A DNA stretch of 64,000 nucleotides from Peromyscus leucopus. Taxonomy: Eukaryota > Chordata > Mammalia > Rodentia > Cricetidae. Under the pieces are notes generated by a model that had not been told where the DNA came from, did no database searches, and saw only the letters and a program-made list of their open reading frames with translations. Within the stretch, counting starts at the first letter, position 1. Each line of letters opens with the position of its first letter. This document shows, piece after piece, positions 47,666-58,510 of the stretch. The translations under genes and the position numbers were made by a program. The DNA is taken from assembly GCF_004664715.2 (NCBI RefSeq), contig NC_051063.1:66235518-66299517 (forward strand), written 5' to 3'.

Positions 47666-48139
47666 GCTTATGTCTACAGCATGACTGTCAGCCAAGCTGT
47701 CCCAGCTGGTCTGTGCACAAGTGCACTGAGTTTGAAACCCAAGACAAGCTCCCTGTGGTGCAGGGGAAATGGACTGGCCTCGGATTCTGAGCAGTTGGCA
47801 TTTAAATAACAGCAAAACATTAATTTTGGTTTTAATCATCTGAATGACTTCCAGAATTAAAAACTGACTTTGAAACAAGCCCAGATGTTTCCTGCAGAGC
47901 CGTTCCAGTTCCTGCTCTTGTGCATGTCTGCATCCACATCCACTGCAGCTGTGGGAGGGGCTGGTGCCTGTCACTTGCTGGTGCACCTCCAGGCTCACCA
48001 GGTACTCACCCAGGGCTGCCTTGGTGAGACTGCGTCTGCAGGAAAATATTCGGTAGCCAGGAAGCAGCCAGACAGAGGACACAGTATATTCCAGAAAGCT
48101 CTGGAAATCATTCATTCCTGATCCAGTGTATAGAGAGAG

Positions 48140-48440
48140 GCTGGGTACGCCCTGTATGTGCAGAAGGTGGGCCAGCTCTGTGCATGCAGAAGGCTAGCCT
48201 TCTCTGTGTGGCAGAAGGTAGTCCTCCTTGTGCTCACAGAAATCCAGCCTTCCCCTGTATGTGCAGAAGGTGGGCTTCCCCTTTGTGTGTTGAAGGGGGG
48301 TCTGCTCTGTGTGTGTTGAAGGGGGTCTGCTCTGTGTATGTTGAAGGGGGGTCTGCTCTGTGTGTGTTGAAGGTAGGCTTGTCCTGTATGTATTGAAGGA
48401 GGGTCTGCTCTGTGTGTGGAAGACAGGTCTGCCTTGCACC
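48140..48440. repeat. Minisatellite, 25-31 bp unit
   Basis: About ten diverged units share the core 'tctgctctgtgtgtgttgaaggggg'. The best-preserved units begin at 48301, 48326 and 48352 (25-26 base spacing); those on the left use 'gcagaaggtgggc' in place of 'gttgaagggggg'. Because 25-31 is not a multiple of three, the ORFs across it shift frame between units, which argues against coding. Confidence 0.85.
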
Positions 48441-49617
48441 TCACAGAAGGCAAGCCTGTTGTGTCTACAGTCCCACCGTGATGCAGTTTCTCACCACACA
48501 TTTTTTGCAGTGCCCATGATACCTCATGGCTCAGTACTAATGGCCCCCACTGCATTTGGCAAATGGCATTTCACATGTCTGGGCACTGTATGCATTTGAT
48601 ATTTTCGAATTTGGTGTAGGTAGCAAGGAATATGCCCCCACACATCTTTCTGGAGTCACTTCAACTTGACCTGCCCCTTTGGTACAAATAATAATATTTT
48701 CCCTCTTCAAAAGCCACTGAGAACGTTCTTGCAAGGGGTGACTGCTGGTCCAATATGTCATGATATGTAGAAATAGGGGGCTAAACGATTGTGATGGTGG
48801 TTCTAGATTCTTCTCTACCCCTGCATTTCTGATGAGCTCTGGCACAGCTGATACCACTTGGGGCATTCAGATGCAGATGGAATTAAATTGATTGTGCAGA
48901 TAATGTAGGCGCAAATGATACTTTCCCTAAAATTCCCTTGGAGGAGAAATATGTCACAATGACAAGCTTTCAAAACACAAAAGTATTTTAAACTACCTGG
49001 TGAGTGCCATTTCCTGAAAGCTTGTTATTTACTATTTAGTGGAATGTGTTCCTGATGCAAACTCATCCATCTTCCCTGAGACCAGAAAATTGACTCACTG
49101 CTGCACGTCCCCTTCTCAGGCAGTGCTTGGAGGGCCTGCCCATCTCTACCTTCTGAAGAGTTTGTCTTTTTATAGTTTGGGCCTGTTCTTGGAGTGAGCT
49201 GTCTATTTTAGGGAGTTGGGGCTTTATTTCAAATTCAAATGAAATTATTTTGAGGGGACTCAGCAAAAGTATGTCATCTGGTTTAGAAATCAGAATGGAA
49301 GTAACCACGAAACATTACAGAGAAGTTTTCGTGGGCATACGTGGCAGCTTGCCTCTTCCTGAGAAGCCAGGTTTTGCCACTCAAGAATGGTGGTTCTTGC
49401 TGAGTCAATGAATTTTGTCCTTCAGTAACCATTAGCACATTGGCTTTGATAACATTTTGACATTTCCAGGACACCAGTATAGATGCCTTACGCTAGGTTG
49501 ACTAAAAGATGGGACATTGTTTATTACATTGATGTCTAACCTTTTGGGATGCAATTGAAGGCTTTGGATATACAAAGATGAATGTCTCCTGCCATAAAAT
49601 TATCTGGTCAAGTAGAG

Positions 49618-49925
49618 TGGTGTTATCTTGATTATCAACCTGGCAGGGTTTAGAATCACCTAGGAGACATACCTCTGCACCATGAGGGTGTTTCCAGAAA
49701 GGTTTAGCTGTAGGGGTAACACCCACCCTGAGTGAGGACAGCAGCAATCACTGCCTGAGATTCCAGATGATAGACACAATGTGGCCAGCTGCTGTAGTCC
49801 TCTGCCACCATGCCTTCTTTGCCATGCTGGACTGTCCCCACATGCTATGGGTCAAAAGAAATTCTTCTTTAACTTGATTTTCTCAGGTGTTTCATCACAG
49901 CTATGAGAAAAGTAACTAATATGGG
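49618..49925 (+). mobile_element. Rodent LTR-like repeat (probably ERVL group)
   Basis: Recognisable phrases are 'ttgattatcaacctggcaggg', 'agaatcacctaggagacatacctctg', 'acacccaccctgagtg', 'atgtggccagctgctgtag', 'catgctggactgt' and the end 'tttcatcacagctatgagaaaagtaactaa'. This is a common rodent interspersed repeat that I believe to be LTR-derived. The exact family is uncertain. Confidence 0.55.
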
Positions 49926-50496
49926 GACTTTATGAGGTCACATATAGCTTTCCTTGAAGACCCAAGATGCTGGGATGAGTAAGAAATGGCCTTATGTCAC
50001 GCTGTTGCTTTCTCCAAATCTGCCTCTATTGATCTACTCCCAGAAACCAAGAGTCTCCAGATGGAGCTGTGATGTAAAGCAATTTCAGACCACTTAGGAG
50101 GAGGTGTAAGAGACCTCCTACCTTTGTGTACTTGAGATTCTCTCCCAGGAATTGTATGGCTAAGATTTCATCTTCTTGTATGCCCATACCCCAGACTTGA
50201 CACTATGGCAAGATGAATCCTTTCAGAACAAATTAAAAATGTCATTATCCAAAAGCCAAACATAAGAATGTAATTCCCAGGCCAACAAAGCCAAGATGGG
50301 AGGTTTGGAAGCTCCCAGTCCTTGGATATTCTTCAAGTCAAATCTATCCCTGGGTAGTATTATCTGTGGGAGGGTGAAGAAGGTACCCCCTCTGCAGCTG
50401 GAGAACTGCTGTCACTTGCTCAGCAGAAAGGGAGTGAGCATACAGAGTCCTTGTCCTCAAAGTGTGAGCTGAGCCCTTCTACTTCCTACCCCAGTG

Positions 50497-50840
50497 TCTT
50501 AGTAACTCTTCTAATGCTATGACAAAACACCATGACGACGGGAACTTACAAAAGGAAGTGTTTAATTGAGATTACAGTTCCAGAGGGTTAATGTCCATGA
50601 TGGTGGAGCAAAAGCATGGTGGCAGGAACAGCTGAGAGCTCACATCTTGATCTACAAGTAGGAGGCAGAGAGAGAAAACACCCTGGGAGTGGTGTGGATC
50701 TCTTAGAACCTCAAAGCCCAGAGTGACACACCTTCTCTAACAAGGCCATGTTTCCTAATCCTTCCCAAACAGTTCCACCAACTGGAAACAAAATATTCAA
50801 ACATATGGGTGTATGGGAGCCATTTTGAAAAAAATCAGCT
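50497..50840 (-). mobile_element. MaLR-like LTR
   Basis: It begins 'tgtcttagtaactcttctaatgctatgac', the reverse of the '...gttatagcaacagaaa...actaagaca' end typical of ERVL-MaLR LTRs. It continues with 'gggttaatgtccatgatgg', 'gagagctcacatcttgatc', 'cctaatccttcccaaacagttcc'. An L1 3'-UTR origin was considered and is not excluded. Confidence 0.55.
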
Positions 50841-53800
50841 ACTGAGAGTGGGAAGTATTTAAAAATGCTACAAGACTATGTTCTGAAATCACATCTCTAA
50901 AGATGCCTCTGGATGACAATAGACTTCTCTGCCTCTCTATGCTAGCCCTAGTGGTCTGCCTAATACCCTGGGGACCTTGTGAGACAAAAAGAGAGTGTGA
51001 GGTCTTGGTAGTCTTTGACATGTATGGCGATGAACAAAATATTCACCTCCATTTACCTTTTAAGTGATCCCTCTCACCTAATTAACTCTTTTCGGTGACC
51101 AATTGATTCTACACAGATATCTGTACCTTTACAAACGGTGTTGGGTCTGTGCCATCTATCACGAAGGTGTCCACACAGGACCCTTCATTGACATCTGCCT
51201 GTGAGAAGATTGAATGCAGAAGCAGTGATTTGTCATGTCACTTCAATTTGCCTTTTTAAGCTACCAAGTGAACAGTCCTCTGAACTTATTTATATTTTCT
51301 GAAAGTGACAAAGAAACTCATGTACTTCTTTGTCATGGATTTGGGAGCATTAGTCAGGAGACCACTGTGTTACAGTCTTTGGTGCTATGTCTAGACACAG
51401 GGCTATTTCCTTGTGGGTGAGGACAGGCAGAGTTCTTATTTCCCACCAAGCTTTTCATTTAAACTGAGAGAAGTCTGAAATTTGGCTGGTCAGAGGCCAG
51501 TCTAGAATGGGGTCTAGAGTGTCTGGCCTATGATTGTTCTTCATTGGTTCTCATCTATACCTACTTGTCCGCCATCCATCTCACTTATACCCATTGTATA
51601 GTGAGTACTTGGCTTTCATTGGCCCCATGATCTTCATCCTGTGTGAGCAAGGGCTGGCTGGCATCCTTAGGATGGTCCAGGCTTGCAGAGAGCTTCTAGT
51701 TAAGATCACAGTGTATTACTTCTGATCTGCCAACTCATGACAAGAAAAGCCTTTTGCAGAATCTCTTCCAATGAGGGTTTGTTCATACATTCTGTTCGGG
51801 AACCCTATAGTCTGGTGGTTGCTGAAGAACTTTGGGCCTTCCTGGATTCTGTAGCACAGCCCTTTGCACATGGAGGCCCTTCCTCATGGCTGTGGAGCAT
51901 CATCAAGCCACTCTCACATGAACAAAGGAAAACATTTCCTTTCCACTCCAAGGTTCTATTCGACTGGGTTGTCAGTCTGTGTGTAGGGCCCTGCATATAA
52001 GATCCCAGTATGTTTCAGGTCTAGATGCTTCCCGTGCCCATCTTTCTAGTGGGATGCAGATTTCTGAAACAATGCTGGCCTTGCATCTCTTACCAGGTGA
52101 CCACACAAAGTCTCAGGTCTACTGCGAAGGTTTGAGACTCAGGAAGGCAGGCAAACTGGACGGATGAATACATGAATGGACACCTTCCCAGATGATGTGG
52201 CTCTAGCCCATCCTCATTTTTCATGCACTGAACAAATGTCACCACTCAGTATGTACAGATTTGGGACTGCACAATGGCATGGAGGAGGTTAGCCCGTGGT
52301 CTGGGCCTCAGGGTAATGCTGTGCTGGCTGCTGGTTCTGGGACTGAGTCCCTCACTCCAGCAGCCAGTTTTAAGGTCTAGCTCTACTTTGCTCTTCTCTT
52401 CTGCACTGCCCCTTTTGCCTGGGATCCGGGGCCACTTCCCACCCTCCAAACACCTCTCTCCCACCGATGGTCAAGTTCCAAGGCCCCAGTGTAGCTGTCC
52501 ACACTGAGAGGGAGATTTCAGTTGTTTCTCAGCTTCCTTCAGGAAAATCAGCATCCCAGAGACCCAAAGGACAATTAGGATTTCTGAAATGGCTGCAACT
52601 TTTTGAAGTTGCTAGACACTTTGTTAAGTGGACAGATAGCTTGTGAGGTGTGTGAAACTAAATAAGCCAAAGCTGGCTACTTGGTGCTCACTGGAGGGCT
52701 GTGGCCTGTTTCCAGGGGGCCCATCTGCCTTCAGTAATCTTGTAGGAGTCATCTAGCCAATGTTTATTGTGTGATACTTGTCTGCCAGCGGTTCTACATA
52801 CATCACCATAGGAATGCTGAAGGACGCTGTCAAGTGGGGAAGGATATCCACATTTATTTATTTATTTTTTTATAAAATAGATTGTCCACATCCCAAACCT
52901 TTCAGAGACACTATATAGCTATCTAAGGCCCCTTCTTCTCATCTTCCAAGAAAGACAGTGTGTTTTCCATGTGATAAACAATAGGCTAATTCTGATCTGT
53001 GTGGTTGTTACTCTATGATAGAGACTACTCAGTTTCTGGGAGGAAGGTGGTGATAATTCCAGGTGATCAAAGACCAGCAAGTCAAGGAAGTCAATTGTGT
53101 GATCCTGAGGAGGGAAGCTGCCTGAGGGCCTTGCCTGGAGGCAGGATAGCACCAATGAGTGGGCAGTGTGAGGGAAGCATGCGGGGCATTTGTAATGCCC
53201 AGGTTGGACAAAGCCATTCCATGAACACAAACAGGCCTGGAGCTGATGGGAGAGAGAAAGCAAGCCACTCTCCTGCTAACACTGCTCAGCAGACCCCACA
53301 GTGAGGATGACAAATGAATACTTCCAGTCTCACAGCAATGCTTATCTTTAATTACAGAAGTATTCAACACAATAAACACAATACACCTCACCCTCACATT
53401 TCAATTTCCCTGTTCCTACAACCTCCAGTCACCTGGCAAGAGTCTCAGCAAGGGTCTCTCTATATTGGGTTGGCCTGTAGGCATGTCTGGGTGTGTGGGA
53501 GCTCTAGTTCATGACTCCACAGTGATTCTGAAACAAACCCCAAGTACTGTGAAAATTTTATTCATAAATATTTTAGGAAAATGGCTTCATATAAGCATTA
53601 AAAGTAAACCACTGATAATCTTTTGACATTATTACGTGGTCTCCAGTCCTAGAGCATTCAAGTTTCCTTGATTTGTTTTCTTTTGCAATTTCATATCTTA
53701 AACAAGAGTCTCAGTCAAGTTCAGATCCTGCATGCTATTGGTATTCCATCTAAGTTTCTTTTAACCTAAAGACTTGTTCCATCCACTCTTCATTTCTCAC

Positions 53801-54094
53801 TAAAGACATTAAAATTTCTTAACAGATCAGGGTGCTTTGTAGTCTGGATCCATGATACTGTGTACCTGGAGTCACACAGACACCAGATTCAGGTTTGGTT
53901 TATGGTGGGCAGGGATGTCTCCTGGTGGTGCTGGAGAGCTCCACCAGGAGGAGACCACACCTGGCCCTGACTTTCTGGGATGTAGCAGGTGATTTGATCT
54001 GTTCATTCTTTCCTTCGAGATTGCCAAACACTGGTGTCTGAATTGTGTCATTTTGTTTGCACTGATGATTTGACTATTGTTGCTGTTACTATTG

Positions 54095-54260
54095 TTTTAA
54101 ATTCATTTATTATTTTATGTGTTTATGATGTAGGGGGGCACATGCATATCTTGATATATATGTGGAAAGTCAGTTCTTTCCTTCCACCTTTACAGGGGGT
54201 TCAGGGATCAAACTCAGTTCATCAGGCTTGTGTGCCAAGTGCCTTTACACAATTCCCTGT
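54095..54260 (-). mobile_element. B2/B3-related SINE
   Basis: The order 'cattttatgtgtttatgatg', 'cagttctttccttccacc', 'gggttcagggatcaaactcagttcatcaggcttg', 'aagtgcctttac' is the reverse complement of a tRNA-derived SINE body. The tRNA-like head is missing or degraded. Confidence 0.6.
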
Positions 54261-55033
54261 TTTCTGTGGCTCTAATGAAACACTCTACAGCAAGCCTCTG
54301 CGGGGAGGAAGGATTGACTTTAGCTCACAATTCCAGGTTTCAGCCCCTAATTATCGGGAAGTTTTGAGCGGAGAAAGAATGAACGCATATGTGCCCTCTT
54401 GCTGGCTTGCTGTGTTCAGTTCCATTTCTTCCTTCATGCAGTTTCAGGATCCTCTGAAATCTGAAGCCTAGGTAACGGTGCTGAGTACTCACAGTGGGAT
54501 GGATTTCCCCAATCAATTAAATGAATTAAGACCATTGCTATAGAATTCCTACAGGCCAACCCAATGTAGGGAACCCTTTATTGAGACTCTCTCCCCAGGC
54601 GATTCTAGGTGTTTCACGGGCTAAGCACTTGATGCCCTGCTCTCAAAGCCAGTTTCCAGAGCAGCCTGTGTGTTCCCAGCGGTCCTCCACAGATGATCTG
54701 CTTGTTACAAACTCCTAGGTTTCAACATAGGTGATGTGTTTAAAATGACGGTAAGAAATGCTCCTTAGTGATTACTGGTTAATTGTCGCAGGTCTGAGGT
54801 GTATGCTACCAAAATAGAGAGGTGTCTTTCCACCTCTGGACACTTTCTCACCTGTGTTTTGCTGTGTTCTGTTGCACCATTGTTCATCTCATGGGAGACT
54901 CAAAGCCTGCTCTTTGGCTCATCTTCACCCTTATGAAACCACTTTCTTAGCAACCTGGTTCTCTCTCTTCTTCACTTCTAATTCTTTTTAAACGTCTATT
55001 TACTTATTACTGTGATGCATATGTGTGTGCATG

Positions 55034-55035
55034 GT

Positions 55036-55084
<49 letters not shown>
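55034..55084. repeat. (TG)n(AG)n microsatellite
   Basis: About 27 bases of TG then 24 of AG, the tail of the SINE at 55017-55490. Confidence 0.95.
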
Positions 55085-55090
<6 letters not shown>

Positions 55091-55145
55091 GTCAGAGATT
55101 TGGAGGTCAGAGACAACTTTGTGGAGGTTCTCTCCCTTCCCTTTT

Positions 55146-55331
55146 TTTTTTTTTTTTTTTTTGGTTTTTCGAGACAGGGTTTCTCTGCGTAGCTTTGCGC
55201 CTTTCCTGGAGCTCACTTGGTAGCTCAGGCTGGCCTCGAACTCACAGAGATTCGCCTGGCTCTGCCTCCAGAGTGCTGGGATTAAAGGCGTGCGCCGCCG
55301 CCGCCGCCGCCGCCGCTGCTGCTGCTGCTGC

Positions 55332-55377
<46 letters not shown>

Positions 55378-55392
55378 ACCACCACCCGGCTG
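55146..55392 (-). mobile_element. B1 SINE carrying a triplet expansion at its 5' end
   Basis: On the minus strand: a triplet tract, then 'gcacgcctttaatcccagcactctgg', 'gttcgaggccagcctgagctac', 'gaaaccctgtctcgaaaaacc' and the A-tail. It is flanked by a 15-base target duplication, 55131-55145 (tctcccttccctttt) and 55393-55407 (tctctcttcactttt, two mismatches). The 93-base triplet tract lies inside the duplications, so it belongs to the B1 copy. Confidence 0.92.
55294..55386. repeat. GCC/GCT/ACC triplet repeat, 31 units
   Basis: On the + strand: GCC x7, GCT x7, GCC x12, ACC x5, with no interruption. It replaces the short 'gccaccacgcc' segment normal at this place in B1. An ORF crossing it encodes poly-Ala, but this frame joins TG-repeat, SINE and triplet DNA and is not a gene. 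Confidence 0.97.
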
Positions 55393-56545
55393 TCTCTCTT
55401 CACTTTTATGGGGGCTTCAGGGGTTGAACTCAGGCTTGTATCATTAGGCAGTTGGCCTCTTTACCTGTCGAGCTGTCTCACTGGCTGTTAATTTCTATTT
55501 CTGTTAAGACATCATCGCCCTTGGCCACACTTGTGTTCTGGCTACTGTTTTTCCTCTCGAATGTTTTCCTTTTGTTTTTAAACATTTCCTGGATTTTCTT
55601 AGACCCCTTTTCCAAATCTTTTTTTCCCAATTGTCTCCTCCCTCCTGTTTTCTGCTCTTCCTTGTGCTGTTACTTAGTAGCATCTCTCATACTCTTTCTA
55701 AAGATTTTAGCTCAGTTTCTGTAATTAGGCTTTCCTTGGGCTCTTGAGTGTGCCAACCTTGCTTTATTGCTGGTAGACACATATTTTGTCCACGTTCTCA
55801 TCTGTGCACTGGCTGTGAGTGGGACTAGGCTTCGATTTGGTTGTACATGCTGACATTACTTTGTGATGGGGTACGGCAGGGGCTGTGCTCCTGAGCTCAG
55901 CCCAGTGCCCTCTCCTGAGTAAGGAACAAAGGGGTCCTGTGTTTGGGCTCTGTGCTCTCTTCCCCAAGGCTTCCTTTGCCTTCCCTGTGTTGCCCCTGGT
56001 GCTTCTGTCTGTCCTAAGTTCTCTCCAGTGAATGTCTAATCTGGGGAAGGGGTTTTCACAGCCCCACCACTGTGGTCTCCCCTCTATCTCCTGGACTTTG
56101 CTGCAGTTTAGACACTGCCCTCTCAGCTATAGTTTTGAAGAGATGCTTAGGCTGAGGTCAGGCTATCTCTAACCCTGGGACTTTGCTCACTGTGGGGTTT
56201 TAGACTTGCTAGTGCTCAGGGCCTTAGGGTGTGGAAGCTGCATCTGTCTTCTTCTTAGACAATTGCTGAAGACCTGTGGGGGGCTGTGATCAGGTGGTTC
56301 CCATTTATAATTCAGTGTGTCAAGAAGTCTGTGGCTTTTTGGTTTGTTTTTCTTGCAATTCTGTCTGCTTTGGGCTATGGATTTAAGAAGGTATTAAAAC
56401 ATGACCCCTGCCTTTCCTGTGTTGAGCACACAAGGAGTCTTCACACTTTAAGTCAGATTTCCAAAGAGCCTTGTATTCTGAGATGCGTGTGCCCATGATC
56501 TGTTTCTTTTCTCCAATAGTCCCCAAAAGGTATACACAAAAAATG

Positions 56546-56595
56546 ACCATCATCATCATCACCATCACCATCATTGCCATCATCACCATCACTCT
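56546..56595. repeat. (CAT)n/(CAC)n tract
   Basis: Imperfect ATC/ACC triplets, 'catcatcatcatcaccatcacc' type. Confidence 0.9.
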
Positions 56596-56633
56596 TATGC
56601 TGCCTGGAGGCCGCAGGCAGAGGCAGGGGAGTG

Positions 56634-56636
<3 letters not shown>

Positions 56637-56683
<47 letters not shown>
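56637..56683. repeat. (TTA)15-16 microsatellite
   Basis: Uninterrupted TTA run. It makes the poly-Ile runs of mirror ORFs. Confidence 0.95.
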
Positions 56684-56687
<4 letters not shown>

Positions 56688-58219
56688 GCTCTGTAAGTGG
56701 TTGATCAGGCACTGTCAGTCAAGTTCCGAGCACCCACAGCTCTCCCTTGGCCAAGACCTAATCTGGTTGAGGGCTTCCTTAGAGGTGGGTACAAGCTCCC
56801 TAAACAATCTTACCTGGGGAGTTTACACTGTATATAGACTGTAATAAATGTCAGCTCCCAGACCTACCACCTTCATGTGCTTCCAATGAGATGCTGCAGG
56901 GTTGCATTTCAGAAACACATACCTGTTAGTGATCAAGGACCTATATCTGCTGAGAAACCTTCCAGATTTAGCTAGTCCAAGCACTAGAGCAGTATAAGAG
57001 GGATATAGTACTCATCAGAGCCACCCATGAACCAGGTGTTCCAGCCAGTGCCTTCTGCCTGGTCAGTTATAACAATGTCTTGCTTCTGGTGGTCCCGGGA
57101 GTTGGAACTCCAGGCTCATTGGGATTCTGCCACAGGTCAGAAGAGGCTACTACCACCATCAGCCAGATTAATACCATTTGCAGATCAGCCATTATACTAA
57201 GCAATTTGAATGCATTCTTCCAACGTAGAGGGCTCGATACACAGAGAATTGTAAGCAAAACACTTTCCAGCAGATAATTCATAACCGAGGGACTCATGGC
57301 CTCTGAATGACAAAAGCCTTCGCTCACAGGGCCGCCAGCATGCTGTGGGACCCAGCACAGCTGTGTCCTGACTTCATACTCCAATCACTCTTCATTCTCC
57401 TCTCTGTCTAGCGTGGCTCCTGATGTGTACTGACAGTCATAACCACAAGGTCAGCAGATGCTGGAAGACATGAATAAATGTGACCACACTGAAGACACTC
57501 AGGACAGCTAGCTTCCCAGCCGTTGGAGGCCTTCCTGGCCTGGGGCACAGTAGATAAGGGGTTTGGTGAACCCTGGGAGCCTTCCTTGTAAATCATCAAG
57601 AGACTGCAGAGAAACAACTCTGCTCAGCTCCGTGTGTTTCCCCAGCTTAGAACTGTGCCCAGGCCCCACAGCTTAAATTTTGCCCATGGCCATGATCCAC
57701 CTGAGAGAGGCATCTGTCCTGACGACAGCATGGGCTTTGAGTCCCCACCTGAACAGTTTGGGCAGAGCTGAGGCTCCCTTGCTCTGGTCTTTTCCAGAGC
57801 CCCAGAACCCCAGAGCCCCAGATTGATGAACCAACCTGCTTTACAGCTGCCAGAAGCATACCCCTGCACAGCACAGCATGAAGGCTAAATGCCAGACACA
57901 GAGATCGCTCAAAGTGTGCTACATCTGAAGATCATTTGTAACACTGCACGAAAAGATGTCGGAGGCCCCATAAGGCAAAAAGATTCACAGAATCTTTGAT
58001 TCCTGCAGAATTTTATATTGTGTCTAACACCAGAGTTACAGGCTGGTGATATTTTGATGATAAATTCCCAGCCATTTTTGCTGGAAGACAGAACAGTTCT
58101 CCCCATCCATTAAATCAAATAAAAGGGGGTATGTCCCCAGGTAGACAGAAGCTGGGACTCAGTTGGGGAGGAGCTAGTGTGGTGGATGGCCCAAATCACC
58201 ATAGCCAATGAGAATAAAG

Positions 58220-58510
58220 AATTATCATTATCGCCTGTGCCACCACCATAGCCACCATCTTCCCAGTTTTTATCATCACATAATTCATGCCATCATTCCC
58301 ATCATTATTGTCATTAGCACCATCACCATGGTCATTGTCACCAACATCATTGCCACCAGGATTTTGACCATCATTGCCACCATCACTAACAGCATCACCA
58401 TCGTTATCATCATCACTACCATCATCACCATCATTGACACAATCCGAATAGCATCACTATCATCATTTACCATCACCATTGTTACAAAATCCCAAATCAA
58501 CATCATTGAC
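58220..58510. repeat. Imperfect ATC/ACC triplet array
   Basis: About 290 bases dominated by CAT, CAC, ATC and ATT triplets with frequent substitutions. It yields a Thr/Ile/His-rich ORF on + and a Met/Val-rich one on -. Both are caused by the array. Confidence 0.85.

Larger units (their letters stand above)
55017..55490 (-). mobile_element. SINE of the B2/B3 type, split by a B1
   Basis: The left part (55017-55130) has the (TG)n(AG)n tail and 'ggaggtcagag.. acaactttgtggaggttctctc'. The right part (55408-55490) has 'gggggcttcaggggttgaactcagg', 'cctctttacctgtcgagctgtctcactgg'. Together they form one minus-strand element, interrupted at 55146-55392 by a B1. Confidence 0.7.

Noticed and set aside
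47492..48115. 207-codon minus-strand ORF with a Lys/Asn-rich end
   Set aside because: The Lys/Asn part is the reverse of a poly-T/CTTT/GTT tract, and the rest has no recognisable domain or splice context.
48140..48440. CRISPR-like repeat array
   Set aside because: Units are contiguous with no unique spacers, and the genome is mammalian.
48112..48555. 147-codon minus-strand ORF with repeated motifs
   Set aside because: The motifs come from the 25-31 bp minisatellite, whose unit is not a multiple of three and so does not keep one frame.
55012..55491. 159-codon ORF with a poly-Ala run
   Set aside because: It joins a TG/AG tail, a reversed B1 and the triplet tract; the poly-Ala is the GCC/GCT repeat read in one frame.
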